64,000 nucleotides of DNA from a candidate division TM6 bacterium GW2011_GWF2_28_16 (GTDB lineage Bacteria > Babelota > Babeliae > Babelales > UASB340): the NCBI GenBank assembly GCA_000989185.1, contig LBNX01000002.1:186001-250000 (forward strand), in the 5' to 3' direction. The first letter of the stretch is position 1, and each line of letters begins with the position of its first letter. Below the pieces are notes generated by a model. The model made no database searches. It was given only the letters and a program-made list of their open reading frames with translations, and had not been told where the DNA came from. A program made the position numbers and the translations under genes. Shown here piece after piece: positions 46,601 through 54,802 of this stretch.

Positions 46601-48831
46601 TTGTAGACTTACCAAAAGATCAGGTTATGTTTGGTTATGGATTTGGACAGCAGCCATATAATATTAATACAGTAACAATAGATGAAGATAATCCAGGTAT
46701 TCCAATAGGTACACATTTTAATGTTTATAATAATATTAATGCTCAAGGTTATACCAGAGTAGATAGAGATAGATTTGCTGGAGAAGAGTTTATAATTGCT
46801 TGGAATAATAGAGTAGACCAAAATACTCCAGTTAAAATGATCGAAGGCCTTGAAGGTTTAGATTACGATACAAGTGATTTAAACTTGAGTAACTTTGAAA
46901 ATGATTTAGAACCTGGTTGTGAATTTAAAACTATGCCAACAAGATTTACTGCAGTAGTAGATGAGCCTGTTACAATGCCAGCAAATGTTGTTTACTTTGG
47001 AGCAGGAGCAGATTGGTCAGATATTGTAACCCAGCTTAAAATTGCTGGTGCTACAATGGCAGATCCAATACATATATTAATAGATGGTTATTCTGCAGGC
47101 GCAGGTTACGCTTGGATAAAAGAAATAGTTTCGTTACCATCTAACCCAGCTGTTCCGGGCGAAGGTGATCATGCAATAATCTTTTTGCGTAATGGTGGCC
47201 GCGTTGGTCTTGGTAATAACAGCTGGAATCAGCATTCTATTAATTCTTGGAAGTTACTTGGTAAAGATTATGTAACAATAGCACCTGCTGGTTATTGTTC
47301 TATTGATTTAAATAGCGATGTCTTTGTTGTAGACAGAGGGGCTTTTGTTGCTGCAACAAGTTTTGCTCAAAGTGTTTCGCAAAGATTATCTATAAATCTT
47401 AATGGTAACGATTTATATATTCCTGCAAATGGTGAGCTTGATTTAAGCTCATTTGGTCATACTGCTTTTAGACAAGAGATTGAATTCTCTGGTGAAGGTA
47501 GAGTTGTTTTGGGTCATGGTGCTGTAATAAGATTTCCAGAAACCGTAACTCCTACAAGCAGTGGTGATTATCCTGTTTTATATTTTAATGATAATACAAA
47601 ACTTGTTATTGAAGATGATCCAGAAGTTGCAAAAGCTCACTATACAACTATAACTGCAGCCGATCCTGATAAAGTAAAAATAGTAGGTAAAGGACAAATT
47701 TGGTTAAACAAAGATGCTAAATTTGAAGTTATGGGTGGTGCTAAAGTTAGAGTTGGAACAGATTCAGAAACTGCTAACACAGATTTAATTTTGAGTATTC
47801 AAAGACAGGGTGATTTTGTAATAGGTGATGAACAAGAAGCTGGCGGAACATTTGAAGTTGGTAACCCTACAGATTTAGCTGGTACTATTAATTTTGAATT
47901 AAAATTAAGTGGAGCTAGAGCAAGAGCTCATTTAGACAGAGGTGGATTTTTGGGCTTTGGTGTTGGCATGATTGATAATGTTAATGATAAAATGAATGGT
48001 TCATCATTAGTATCAATATTATCATTAAACCCAAATGTTATTCCAGCAACTGGTGTTGCTCACTTTAGTCCAGCAAATGATATAAATGAACCTGTTCAAA
48101 ATGAAAGAGCTTGGAAAGTTCAAACTCTTTATGATGTAAATGATCTCAAAATTACAATAGATCAAGGTATTTTTGATCACAGCAATATTTTTAATGGCTC
48201 AGATAGACTTGCTGCTATAATTGCCATTGGACCTATTAATGGCAATTATACTTTAGATATTTCAGATCCAGTTAAATCACGAATTCTTGGTGGCGGTAAT
48301 GTTATGTATCTTAATAGATCAGTTACCAAAGCAGAAGTTTATCCAATAGCTGCATATATAAATGCTTGGGATTTTGCAGATCCTAAATTACGCCAAGAAT
48401 GGGTTGCAGGCGTGGCCGAAGATTATGGTATGTACAGTATTTTGGCCTCTTCGCCAATAACATTGCAGTGGTATCAAAGTGAATTTACAGCTGTGGGATC
48501 AACTCTTACTACATATAGTAATGGTGGCAAAAAATTTGTTACTGCTACTCCCTTAGATTTTTTCACATTTATAAAAAATAGAAAATATGCTGATTTAAGA
48601 ACAAAATTAATAGATTGTGGCGCAACAGAATACGAAGTTTATGTAGGTTATGTAAATACACCAACATCAGATACGGGATATGGATATGCATGTGATGCTT
48701 GCCAGATATTTAGACGTACAAATATTAATATTGCGGGTGAAGGTTTAGCACAAGATGGCCTAGAACGTGGAGTTCTTGGTGCTACAGGTACAGATGATAT
48801 TGCAAATATTGTTGTTGCAGGTAGAAAATAA
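43666..48831 (+). CDS. Giant exported beta-rich surface protein
   Basis: A 1,721-residue protein with an N-terminal signal peptide (about residues 1-24, ending IFA). The rest is rich in Asn, Asp, Gly, Thr and Tyr with short hydrophobic strands throughout, suggesting a beta-helix or beta-solenoid passenger; cysteines are few. I recognise no catalytic domain, and no C-terminal outer-membrane barrel or LPXTG-like anchor is present. A strong AAAAGGAGAGAG ribosome site and codon use with more G+C than its neighbours suggest high expression. The next gene, 28 nt downstream, encodes an outer-membrane barrel and is a likely anchor or transport partner. Function unknown; major surface layer or adhesin are the best guesses. 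Confidence 0.75.
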   Translation: MRLRNFKFFAATIFLLFSLNNIFAVVDWANGATITNANSVTDDDLRLANGAVADATIDVNGFVYINANTVDVNVYATSYNVSLRTLTGVANYGHIVFNAAANRTINVYCDYDLKFRSGTTSSDPAHRNDMMVTFKGAGKVIFHLKDYNSTTASSGQRGVQVAFEGTALGGYNYPKNGETFTQIGWYQPCRVYILMDQTEADAVTSGNNKVVFRRNPGGYAAATHYPKFPVGVHIDDNAFLTYLSTDNTGELDSYGTLAFDVTNNEGCGQMYLDIDQKNNLDAHGGFNDGGIAVFGHYVPTYDEANIREFVDLSAIAGKKAIFRVIDNDRYSAVDIGTNNLNPTDDYARGLLVINRNTTVPKFAADPYQEELTRGISLVGSTNHPLRQYVSAVPPVQGWYWSHFFSWKYASSMPMSPTHLVDYNVQTGFILGVNGRIDISHKTYLDYVATLTNSKTDQYLAQDYSAVLNSGNASTDLAQSSYLKKKNPTALFIDGISGQWAAPYVDDSNAEIYLYGDSKILLHAGSKTLLDSTSNGYVRPTWVENGDYVFTFTIDSASYNGQYVPGSNVTGGEGKLVLDLEAPLDIKSYDRSALNCHGNYDTQGADDDIAQLNLPTVSINTTGREYDYTGDLGYTDDLITRALEKDSAYKIYDSPSILLNSHLRLYDIVFNQSDVTKLLTPNPLTALPNVVGAERKYFNDTVNPNAAPAVAVEPNYIWPRFELYNSSLDMHEHFVGSGFKFVVNEIDDDDPDLAYNRSIFKFYDHGKQLDSINHGYGRLFMASCSNNKMSDGSSNATLEHCAVNIFRKYDKATLPAVPTDTIQLSLESENEETVFLGPLVDSIHAHHLFLLNRSANGSGYMSLGWTTTVGDNTKYPWDALSGLGSNYFDIKFQTVAGAATDTPPATVSIDGNYIYFGGTDSLGTKATIPVITQTQGSVVYVNHGGRITATQPSSTEHGYDAFVDLPIVYDLWSYYGLFGVVDLPKDQVMFGYGFGQQPYNINTVTIDEDNPGIPIGTHFNVYNNINAQGYTRVDRDRFAGEEFIIAWNNRVDQNTPVKMIEGLEGLDYDTSDLNLSNFENDLEPGCEFKTMPTRFTAVVDEPVTMPANVVYFGAGADWSDIVTQLKIAGATMADPIHILIDGYSAGAGYAWIKEIVSLPSNPAVPGEGDHAIIFLRNGGRVGLGNNSWNQHSINSWKLLGKDYVTIAPAGYCSIDLNSDVFVVDRGAFVAATSFAQSVSQRLSINLNGNDLYIPANGELDLSSFGHTAFRQEIEFSGEGRVVLGHGAVIRFPETVTPTSSGDYPVLYFNDNTKLVIEDDPEVAKAHYTTITAADPDKVKIVGKGQIWLNKDAKFEVMGGAKVRVGTDSETANTDLILSIQRQGDFVIGDEQEAGGTFEVGNPTDLAGTINFELKLSGARARAHLDRGGFLGFGVGMIDNVNDKMNGSSLVSILSLNPNVIPATGVAHFSPANDINEPVQNERAWKVQTLYDVNDLKITIDQGIFDHSNIFNGSDRLAAIIAIGPINGNYTLDISDPVKSRILGGGNVMYLNRSVTKAEVYPIAAYINAWDFADPKLRQEWVAGVAEDYGMYSILASSPITLQWYQSEFTAVGSTLTTYSNGGKKFVTATPLDFFTFIKNRKYADLRTKLIDCGATEYEVYVGYVNTPTSDTGYGYACDACQIFRRTNINIAGEGLAQDGLERGVLGATGTDDIANIVVAGRK

Positions 48832-48859
48832 ATAACGGTTAAAAAACCAGGGAGAAAGT

Positions 48860-50734
48860 ATGAGAAAAATTTTGAGTAAATTTTTATGGCTCTGTTTTTT
48901 AATAGCAGGGTTTTTGCAAACAACTTTTTTGCAAGCAACAGAAATGCGAACACCATGGATTTCTGAACGTGGTCCAATAAGTTATATTATTGAACCAGTA
49001 AAAGAAGAAAAATGGAGTTTGGATGTTTTTGCGCTTGCAGAAAGTAAAGAAGCTGAAAAAGCTTATATGCAACATGGCTTTGAGACTCATCCACTTTCTA
49101 CTCTGTTTTTTAATAAGTCAGACTTTGCAATTGCAGATGCATTTCCAAATGAGACTACGTCTACAAATGCTGAATATTACAACCCATATTTAGAGATTAT
49201 AAAAATTCATCCTAGAGTGACGTATTATGAATCTGGAGTTAATCTTGGAGCCAGGTTTGAATATCCTGTATGCAAAAATAAGGGACGCATTGGGTTAAGG
49301 ACTAATATACCTTTAAGGTCTATTGAACTTGAACGTGAAAATATTTCTGATAATCAAAGTGACCCAAATGAAGATTATATTTTGTCTAGAACTATAAAAC
49401 TAGAAACTGGTGTTGATTCAGTTGCTGCTAATGACGTTGATAAAACAGTAACGGCTTACAGCTTTGATTTGCTTTATAGGCTTTTTCAGGATGCAAATCG
49501 TCATCCTGCAGTTGAGACTAGTGGGGCTGTGGCGCCGTTTTCATTTAAAGTTTTTGGTGAAGCTTTGGCTAAGCAGGCATTTAATTTTGCTAATAATAAA
49601 CAAATGAGTGCTGATTTGGACCATCCGTGTGCAGCTGTTATTTTTAAAGAATCTGGAACTGGAGCGCCTGGTATGCCAAATGAGCCTACAATAGCAAGAG
49701 CAGCTGAACACTGGGCTTTTAATAGTATGGATACGCAACAAAGAGATTATTCTAATATTTCTGTAACTGATATTGGACAGCCAGAAACAACACCTTATCC
49801 AAATACAGCTCCCGGTATGATAAAAAATGTTTATTTTTTCAAAGATAGTGAAAATTATCCAGCCCAGGAAGATAAACTTGCAACAAACTTAAAAAACAAT
49901 GGCTGGTTAATTTTTGGTTATGATAACGGCGCTCTTGAAAACGGTGCAACGAATATAAAAAATGGCATAGAAGATGCATTAAAATTATACGAAGAAAATC
50001 CTTACGAATGGCTTTGGACGCATGGCGAGTTTGAGTTAGAAACTCAACGCAGAACTGGCTTGGGCGATATAGACTTAGATCTCTTTTATGAACATAGATT
50101 TTCCAACAGCTTTGTAGCCGAGGGCTTTGTTGGCTTACGTTTTCCAACAGGCGAAAATGATGATTACTCTGGCAACCCATATAACGTACACTTAGGAAAT
50201 GGTGAACACTGGGAAATAAAGCTTGGTGGTTTGGTTGCAGCAAAACCAGTTTATTGGATGAATTTAAAACTTGATACATATTTTTCTTTTGTTTTAGAAG
50301 GTTCAGAAACAAGATCTGCGGTTTTTGAAGGCTCAAGTGTAAAAAATATTGGTCCAGCTGTAGATGCAGATGTTAGCTGGCAATATTTTGTTATGCGTTT
50401 AGACGGAAACTTTTTCCATCCTAGAACAGAAAATGTTTCGGCAACATTGGGTTACGAATTATATCTAAAAACAAAAGATGATATAGACTTTAAGCAGACA
50501 ACGGCTACGCCATTTTATGGTGATCATTATAATGGCACAGACTCGTTGGCTGCAAATTTGAGCGGCTCGCTTGCAGCAGCCAACACTCAAGCTGTAGGCC
50601 ACAAAATTAGAGCTGAATTAAGAGCTGTACTTTCGGATTGGGTAAGCTTATTTGGCGGTGGATCGTTTGTATTTGCTGGTAAAAATGTGCCAAGAGATTC
50701 AGACATGCATTGCGGTTTGTCAGTTAAATTTTAA
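48860..50734 (+). CDS. Outer-membrane beta-barrel protein
   Basis: A 624-residue protein with a signal peptide (about residues 1-26, ending FLQA). The C-terminal half (from about residue 380) has alternating amphipathic strands, such as GDIDLDLFYEHRFSNSFVAEGFVGLRFPTG, and ends with GLSVKF, the terminal phenylalanine typical of proteins inserted by BamA. The N-terminal half also contains strand-like segments. It follows the giant surface gene by 28 nt, with its own GGGAG site, and both end at a strong terminator at 50746-50769. Likely anchors or secretes the giant protein (inference). Confidence 0.75.
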   Translation: MRKILSKFLWLCFLIAGFLQTTFLQATEMRTPWISERGPISYIIEPVKEEKWSLDVFALAESKEAEKAYMQHGFETHPLSTLFFNKSDFAIADAFPNETTSTNAEYYNPYLEIIKIHPRVTYYESGVNLGARFEYPVCKNKGRIGLRTNIPLRSIELERENISDNQSDPNEDYILSRTIKLETGVDSVAANDVDKTVTAYSFDLLYRLFQDANRHPAVETSGAVAPFSFKVFGEALAKQAFNFANNKQMSADLDHPCAAVIFKESGTGAPGMPNEPTIARAAEHWAFNSMDTQQRDYSNISVTDIGQPETTPYPNTAPGMIKNVYFFKDSENYPAQEDKLATNLKNNGWLIFGYDNGALENGATNIKNGIEDALKLYEENPYEWLWTHGEFELETQRRTGLGDIDLDLFYEHRFSNSFVAEGFVGLRFPTGENDDYSGNPYNVHLGNGEHWEIKLGGLVAAKPVYWMNLKLDTYFSFVLEGSETRSAVFEGSSVKNIGPAVDADVSWQYFVMRLDGNFFHPRTENVSATLGYELYLKTKDDIDFKQTTATPFYGDHYNGTDSLAANLSGSLAAANTQAVGHKIRAELRAVLSDWVSLFGGGSFVFAGKNVPRDSDMHCGLSVKF

Positions 50735-50745
50735 TAAATAAAGTT

Positions 50746-50769
50746 GCCCCCTAACGGGGGCTCTTTTTT
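50746..50769 (+). terminator. Intrinsic terminator of the surface-protein cassette
   Basis: GCCCCC (50746-50751), TAAC loop, GGGGGC (50756-50761), then TCTTTTTT. It closes the giant-protein/barrel pair. Confidence 0.9.
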
Positions 50770-50789
50770 GTGTTTATATTTAATAACTG

Positions 50790-50798
50790 TGATATAAT
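50790..50798 (+). promoter_or_regulatory. Extended -10 promoter of the MNT-HEPN pair
   Basis: TGATATAAT matches TGnTATAAT, about 50 nt before the ATG at 50848 and just after the upstream terminator. Confidence 0.5.
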
Positions 50799-50847
50799 TT
50801 ACAAAAATAATTATTATTAAATTTATTTAAATGTATTTGAGTTTTGT

Positions 50848-51168
50848 ATGATATCAAAAGAAATTATAGAAGAAGTAAAAAATAGACTTGTAAAGGTTTA
50901 TGACCCCGTAGAAATTTATTTATTTGGATCTTATGCTTGGGGAAACCCTACAAAAGATAGTGATTTGGATTTATTGATAGTTGTAGATAAATCTAATGAA
51001 AAATCTTATGAACGGCCTCGAACTGGTCAGATGGCTTTATTTGGTCTTGGAATATCAAAAGATATGGTTATTTATACAAAAGATGAATTTGAGAAATCTT
51101 CTAAAGATATAACAACTCTATGTTATAAAATAAAAAAAGATGGGAAAGTTATTTATGCAAGAGCATGA
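50848..51168 (+). CDS. Minimal nucleotidyltransferase (MNT) protein
   Basis: A 106-residue protein of the DNA polymerase beta-like nucleotidyltransferase superfamily. It has the motif GSx10DxD (Gly27-Ser28, then Asp39 and Asp41; GSYAWGNPTKDSDLD). In MntA-HepT systems such proteins transfer AMP to, and so neutralise, a HEPN toxin. Here the downstream gene, overlapping by 14 nt, encodes a HEPN-fold protein, so the pair is a likely toxin-antitoxin or defence module. All motif residues are present, so it is probably active. Confidence 0.88.
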   Translation: MISKEIIEEVKNRLVKVYDPVEIYLFGSYAWGNPTKDSDLDLLIVVDKSNEKSYERPRTGQMALFGLGISKDMVIYTKDEFEKSSKDITTLCYKIKKDGKVIYARA

Positions 51169-51565
51169 AAAATGGTTAAGGATAGCAAAAGAAGATTTAT
51201 TGGCTGCAAAAGCTTTAATAAAAATAGAGCTTTATGGTTCAGTATCATTTCATTGTCAACAATCAGCTGAAAAATCATTAAAAGGATACTTAGCTTTTAA
51301 GAAGCAAGAGATAATTAAAACACATGATTTATTAAAATTATTAGAGTTGTGTATGGTTATTGATAGGTCTTTTGAAACGCAATTATTAGTGGTTAACTAT
51401 TTAAACCCTTTTTCAACAAAATTTAGGTATCCTTCAGAGTATGATATTCCGGACTTAGAAACTGTAAAAAATACTATAAAATACACTGAGAAAATTTTAA
51501 ATTTTTCTTTAAAAAAAATTAACGAACCTGAGACTGGTCAAACTAGTATATTCTTTATAAATTAA
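51155..51565 (+). CDS. HEPN-domain protein, partner of the MNT protein
   Basis: The ATG at 51155 gives 136 residues and overlaps the MNT gene by 14 nt; a start at 51140 would add five. The alpha-helical HEPN fold is suggested by WLRIAKEDLLAAKALI, SFHCQQSAEKSLKGYLAF and KTHDLLKLLELC, typical of COG2250-type HEPN proteins. The RNase motif RX4-6H of HepT toxins is not evident; the nearest equivalent is KTHDLL. It may be a nucleotide-binding HEPN or an inactive toxin. It converges with valS with an 11-nt overlap. Confidence 0.82.
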   Translation: MQEHEKWLRIAKEDLLAAKALIKIELYGSVSFHCQQSAEKSLKGYLAFKKQEIIKTHDLLKLLELCMVIDRSFETQLLVVNYLNPFSTKFRYPSEYDIPDLETVKNTIKYTEKILNFSLKKINEPETGQTSIFFIN

Positions 51566-53999
51566 TTTCTACAAAAATAGTTTCGTTTGTTTTACTTAAA
51601 TTATTTTTTTCAAAATTATTATCTATAAAAATAATCTCTTTTGCTTTTGTTATTCCCTTTAATAAAGTAATTTCTTGATTTATAAGTTCAAGTAGTGCTT
51701 TATCTTTTGAGTATAATTTTAAAGTTTCTATATCTGTTTTTAAAGATAATTGATTCTCAGTTTTTAGTTTTCGTATTTCAGAAGTTAAATCTATAAATTT
51801 ACTAAATAAATTTGCCTGAGATTCAAAGTTATAATTAAAGCGTGTTTTATCAAAATTTGTGGTGTGTATACTTATAGTTTTTTGTTTATTTGAATTGTAA
51901 ATTTGTCCATAAAGTGTTTCTGTTATATGTGGTACAAATGGAGCAAATAGCTGTAAAATTCCAAACCCTACTTCGTGTAAAACATATTTTGTATTATCTT
52001 GAACTTCTTGAGAATAATTTTCCGGGTTAAAAATCTGGTCTTTTATAAGCTCTAAATAATTATCACAAAATATATTCCAGAAAAATTTTTCGGCAATTTC
52101 CAAAGCTTGAGTGTAGTTATATTGTTCAAAATAATGGTGATAATTTTTTACAGTTTCACTAAAATTTTGCAAAACCCACATAGATAAGTTATCTAATTTT
52201 AATTTAGAGCCATCAATTTTTTGATATCCAGCAAGATGATCTTTGAAAAATCTAAATGCATTCCAAAGTTTTGTAATTAGCCTAAAACCAATTTTTAACT
52301 GATTTTCACTAAACGCAGTATCAGTTCCAAGTTTGCCATTTGCTGTCCAGTATCTTATTACGTCTGCTGGATAATTTTTTAATAAATCTAGTGGCCCAGG
52401 GACATTGCTATTACCTTTGGATTTTGAAATTTTTTCTTTACCCGAAAGTACATGTCCCGAAATTACAATTTCTTTCCAAGGGATTTCTTTTTGATGAAAA
52501 TAAGCTTTTACTATTGTATAAAAGGCCCAAGTTCTAATAATATCATGAGCTTGTGGGCGCATGGACATTGGCATTTTTATGCTAGTATTATTTTTTGGCC
52601 AATTTGTATTAACCTGTGGTGTAATAGAAGATGTGTTCCAGGTGTCCATAATATCTGTATCGCCTACAATATTTTTACTGTTACACTTTTGACATGTGCC
52701 AGAATATTTAGTTTCTTGTGGATCTATTGGTAATTCATTTTCTTGAGCCAAAATAATTTGACCACAATCAGCACAATGCCAAACCGGAAATGGAATACCA
52801 TAAAAGCGCTGGCGCGAAATACACCAATCCCAGTTAAGATTTTCGACCCAGTCTTTATAACGGGCTTTCATGTACTCTGGCTTCCAGTCTATTTTGTCTG
52901 CTTGGGCTAAAAATTCTTTTTTGTAATCTAAAATTTTTACAAACCATTGTTTTAAAATTAAATATTCTATTTCTTGTTTACAGCGTTCGTGAACGCCAAC
53001 ATTATGTGTAATTTTCTTTTGAGATAAAAGTTTACCTTCTTGAGTTAATAATTCTAAAACTTTTTTTCTGGCTTCGTGTACTTTTAAACCTTTTAATGGT
53101 CCAGTTTTATCTGTCCAAGTTCCATCAAAGCCAACTGCTTGTATAAAGGGCAATTTATGAGTTTTGTACCAGTAAATATCTGTCTGATCACCAAAGGTAC
53201 AACACATTACTAAGCCTGTACCTTTTTGCATATCAACTTTTTCATCTTGCAAAATTGGTACTTCGTGCCCAAAAACAGGAACTTTAGCTTTTTTATTTAA
53301 TAAATCTTTATAACGTGAATCTTGTGGATTAAAAAATAGTGCTACGCAGGCAGGTAAAAGTTCTGGTCTAGTTGTTGAGACTGTAAGTTTTTGTGTGCCA
53401 ATCTCAAACTCTATATCATTAAAATTACTAGAAATATCTGCATCATCCATTTCTGCTTGTGCTACTGTTGTGCGACAGGTTGTGCAGTATAAACTAGGTT
53501 CTTCTTTACGGTAAATATAATTATTTTTATATAAATCTAAAAAAGAATATTGTGAAATTTTGCGAACGCGATCATCTATAGTTGAATAAGTTTTTGTCCA
53601 ATCTATAGAAAGTCCCATTTTTTTCCAAAGAGCTTCAAAATCTTTTTCAACTTTTTGTGTTTCGTTTAAACACATTTTTATAAAATCAGAGCGTTTGTGT
53701 AAATGAGCTTTTGTTTGATTCTGTTTTTCTACAAATCTTTCTGTAGGTAAGCCATTATCATCAAAACCCATTGGATAGAAAACGTTATAACCAAGCATGC
53801 GTTTATAACGTGCAATTAAATCTGTGTGTGTGTACGAAAATATATGCCCAGTATGTAAAGAACCAGAAACTGTTGGCGGTGGAGTGTCGATACTAAAAAT
53901 TTCTTGTTTAGAATTTTGGTCAAAGTTATAAATTTGTTCTTTTTCCCAAAGCTCTTGGGCTAATTTTTCAAAATTTATATGATCGTAAATTTTATCCAT
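51555..53999 (-). CDS. valS: Valyl-tRNA synthetase
   Basis: A class I synthetase that charges tRNA-Val. The ATG at 53999 gives 814 residues; a TTG at 54026 would add nine. HIGH-like SGSLHTGHIFSYTH and KMSKS-like KISKSKGNS are present, with the editing domain between them and MGFDDNGLPTERFVE near the start. A short C-terminal region follows the anticodon-binding domain, without the long coiled coil of typical bacterial ValS. It resembles the shorter, archaeal-type ValS of Rickettsiales, by eye. Likely monocistronic. Confidence 0.93.
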   Translation of the reverse strand: MDKIYDHINFEKLAQELWEKEQIYNFDQNSKQEIFSIDTPPPTVSGSLHTGHIFSYTHTDLIARYKRMLGYNVFYPMGFDDNGLPTERFVEKQNQTKAHLHKRSDFIKMCLNETQKVEKDFEALWKKMGLSIDWTKTYSTIDDRVRKISQYSFLDLYKNNYIYRKEEPSLYCTTCRTTVAQAEMDDADISSNFNDIEFEIGTQKLTVSTTRPELLPACVALFFNPQDSRYKDLLNKKAKVPVFGHEVPILQDEKVDMQKGTGLVMCCTFGDQTDIYWYKTHKLPFIQAVGFDGTWTDKTGPLKGLKVHEARKKVLELLTQEGKLLSQKKITHNVGVHERCKQEIEYLILKQWFVKILDYKKEFLAQADKIDWKPEYMKARYKDWVENLNWDWCISRQRFYGIPFPVWHCADCGQIILAQENELPIDPQETKYSGTCQKCNSKNIVGDTDIMDTWNTSSITPQVNTNWPKNNTSIKMPMSMRPQAHDIIRTWAFYTIVKAYFHQKEIPWKEIVISGHVLSGKEKISKSKGNSNVPGPLDLLKNYPADVIRYWTANGKLGTDTAFSENQLKIGFRLITKLWNAFRFFKDHLAGYQKIDGSKLKLDNLSMWVLQNFSETVKNYHHYFEQYNYTQALEIAEKFFWNIFCDNYLELIKDQIFNPENYSQEVQDNTKYVLHEVGFGILQLFAPFVPHITETLYGQIYNSNKQKTISIHTTNFDKTRFNYNFESQANLFSKFIDLTSEIRKLKTENQLSLKTDIETLKLYSKDKALLELINQEITLLKGITKAKEIIFIDNNFEKNNLSKTNETIFVEINL

Positions 54000-54066
54000 A
54001 GGTTTCTTTCTTAATATAAAATTCAATTATTTTTATTATACCAAGAGTCTTTTGGTTGTCGAATGT

Positions 54067-54095
54067 AAAAAAATAGGGCTGGAGATTTCCAGCCC
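54067..54095 (-). terminator. Intrinsic terminator of the 54119-54628 gene
   Basis: On the minus strand GGGCTGGA and TCCAGCCC (54095-54088 with 54083-54076) form an 8-bp stem with a 4-nt loop, followed by TATTTTTTT. It lies between the small exported gene and valS. Confidence 0.85.
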
Positions 54096-54118
54096 ATAAA
54101 TTTGAATTTTATTAAAAT

Positions 54119-54628
54119 TTATTTTTTATCATCTTTTTTTTCATCTGGTCTTTTTACTACACGTTTTTGCAAATCAGCTTCATAAAATTTAGAAATACTT
54201 ACTTTATTAAAAAATTCTTGTGTAAATGTTGGATTTCTTGGGTTTTGCATATTTGGTACATAAATATTTTTGCATATAATATTAAGTTGAATAGCTTTCT
54301 CTTTAGACATTTCAAGTTCTACTTTTGAAATACTTCTTTTTTCTTTTTTACCATCTGGATACGTAATTTCAAATTCTAAACTATTTAGCTTGGCAGAATT
54401 TGTAAGATGATAAATTTTACCGGCAGTTAATTTTATAGGTTTATGTTTTTCTTTATTAAGTACATCTGCTCCAAACATATCTATGTAATTTATTTGTACT
54501 TTGGTTCCCTTAATAATGTTTCCTGTCATATCTCTTGGGCTTGTAAAAATAATAAATGCACCTTTTGCATTTAAACCTAGAGAAATTGAGCTTAAAATTA
54601 AAATGTTTATAAGTAGTTTTTTTATCAT
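54119..54628 (-). CDS. Small exported protein of unknown function
   Basis: A 169-residue protein with a signal peptide (about residues 1-21, ending GLNA) and a soluble, strand-rich domain: AFIIFTSPRDMTGNIIKGTKVQINYI, then a charged, lysine-rich tail. No family recognised. A GGGAG site precedes the ATG, and an intrinsic terminator follows. It is divergent from the RING-like gene; a shared control region is possible. Confidence 0.72.
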   Translation of the reverse strand: MIKKLLINILILSSISLGLNAKGAFIIFTSPRDMTGNIIKGTKVQINYIDMFGADVLNKEKHKPIKLTAGKIYHLTNSAKLNSLEFEITYPDGKKEKRSISKVELEMSKEKAIQLNIICKNIYVPNMQNPRNPTFTQEFFNKVSISKFYEADLQKRVVKRPDEKKDDKK

Positions 54629-54734
54629 AAAATCTCCCTTTTTTTATTAAATAAAAATTCAAAATCACTTGTTATTACGGTAAAATATTTTGTTTCAAAT
54701 TGTCAATATATTTATATATTAGATTGATAGCTGT

Positions 54735-54762
54735 TTGACATTTATTTTTGGTTAAATAAAAT
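54735..54762 (+). promoter_or_regulatory. Sigma-70-type promoter of the RING-like gene
   Basis: A perfect TTGACA (54735-54740), 16-nt spacer and TAAAAT (54757-54762), about 40 nt before the ATG at 54803. On the opposite strand another TTGACA lies at 54706-54701, a likely -35 for the divergent small exported gene. Confidence 0.65.
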
Positions 54763-54802
54763 TCAATGAACTTAACCAATAAATTAGGGGGTTTTAGAAA
54801 TT

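Noticed and set aside
46315-46821. Two open frames antisense to the giant surface gene
   Set aside because: They lack ribosome sites and signal or family features and lie wholly inside a strong gene on the other strand.
49839-50336. 165-codon open frame antisense to the barrel gene
   Set aside because: Shadow of the real gene, with improbable composition and no start signals.
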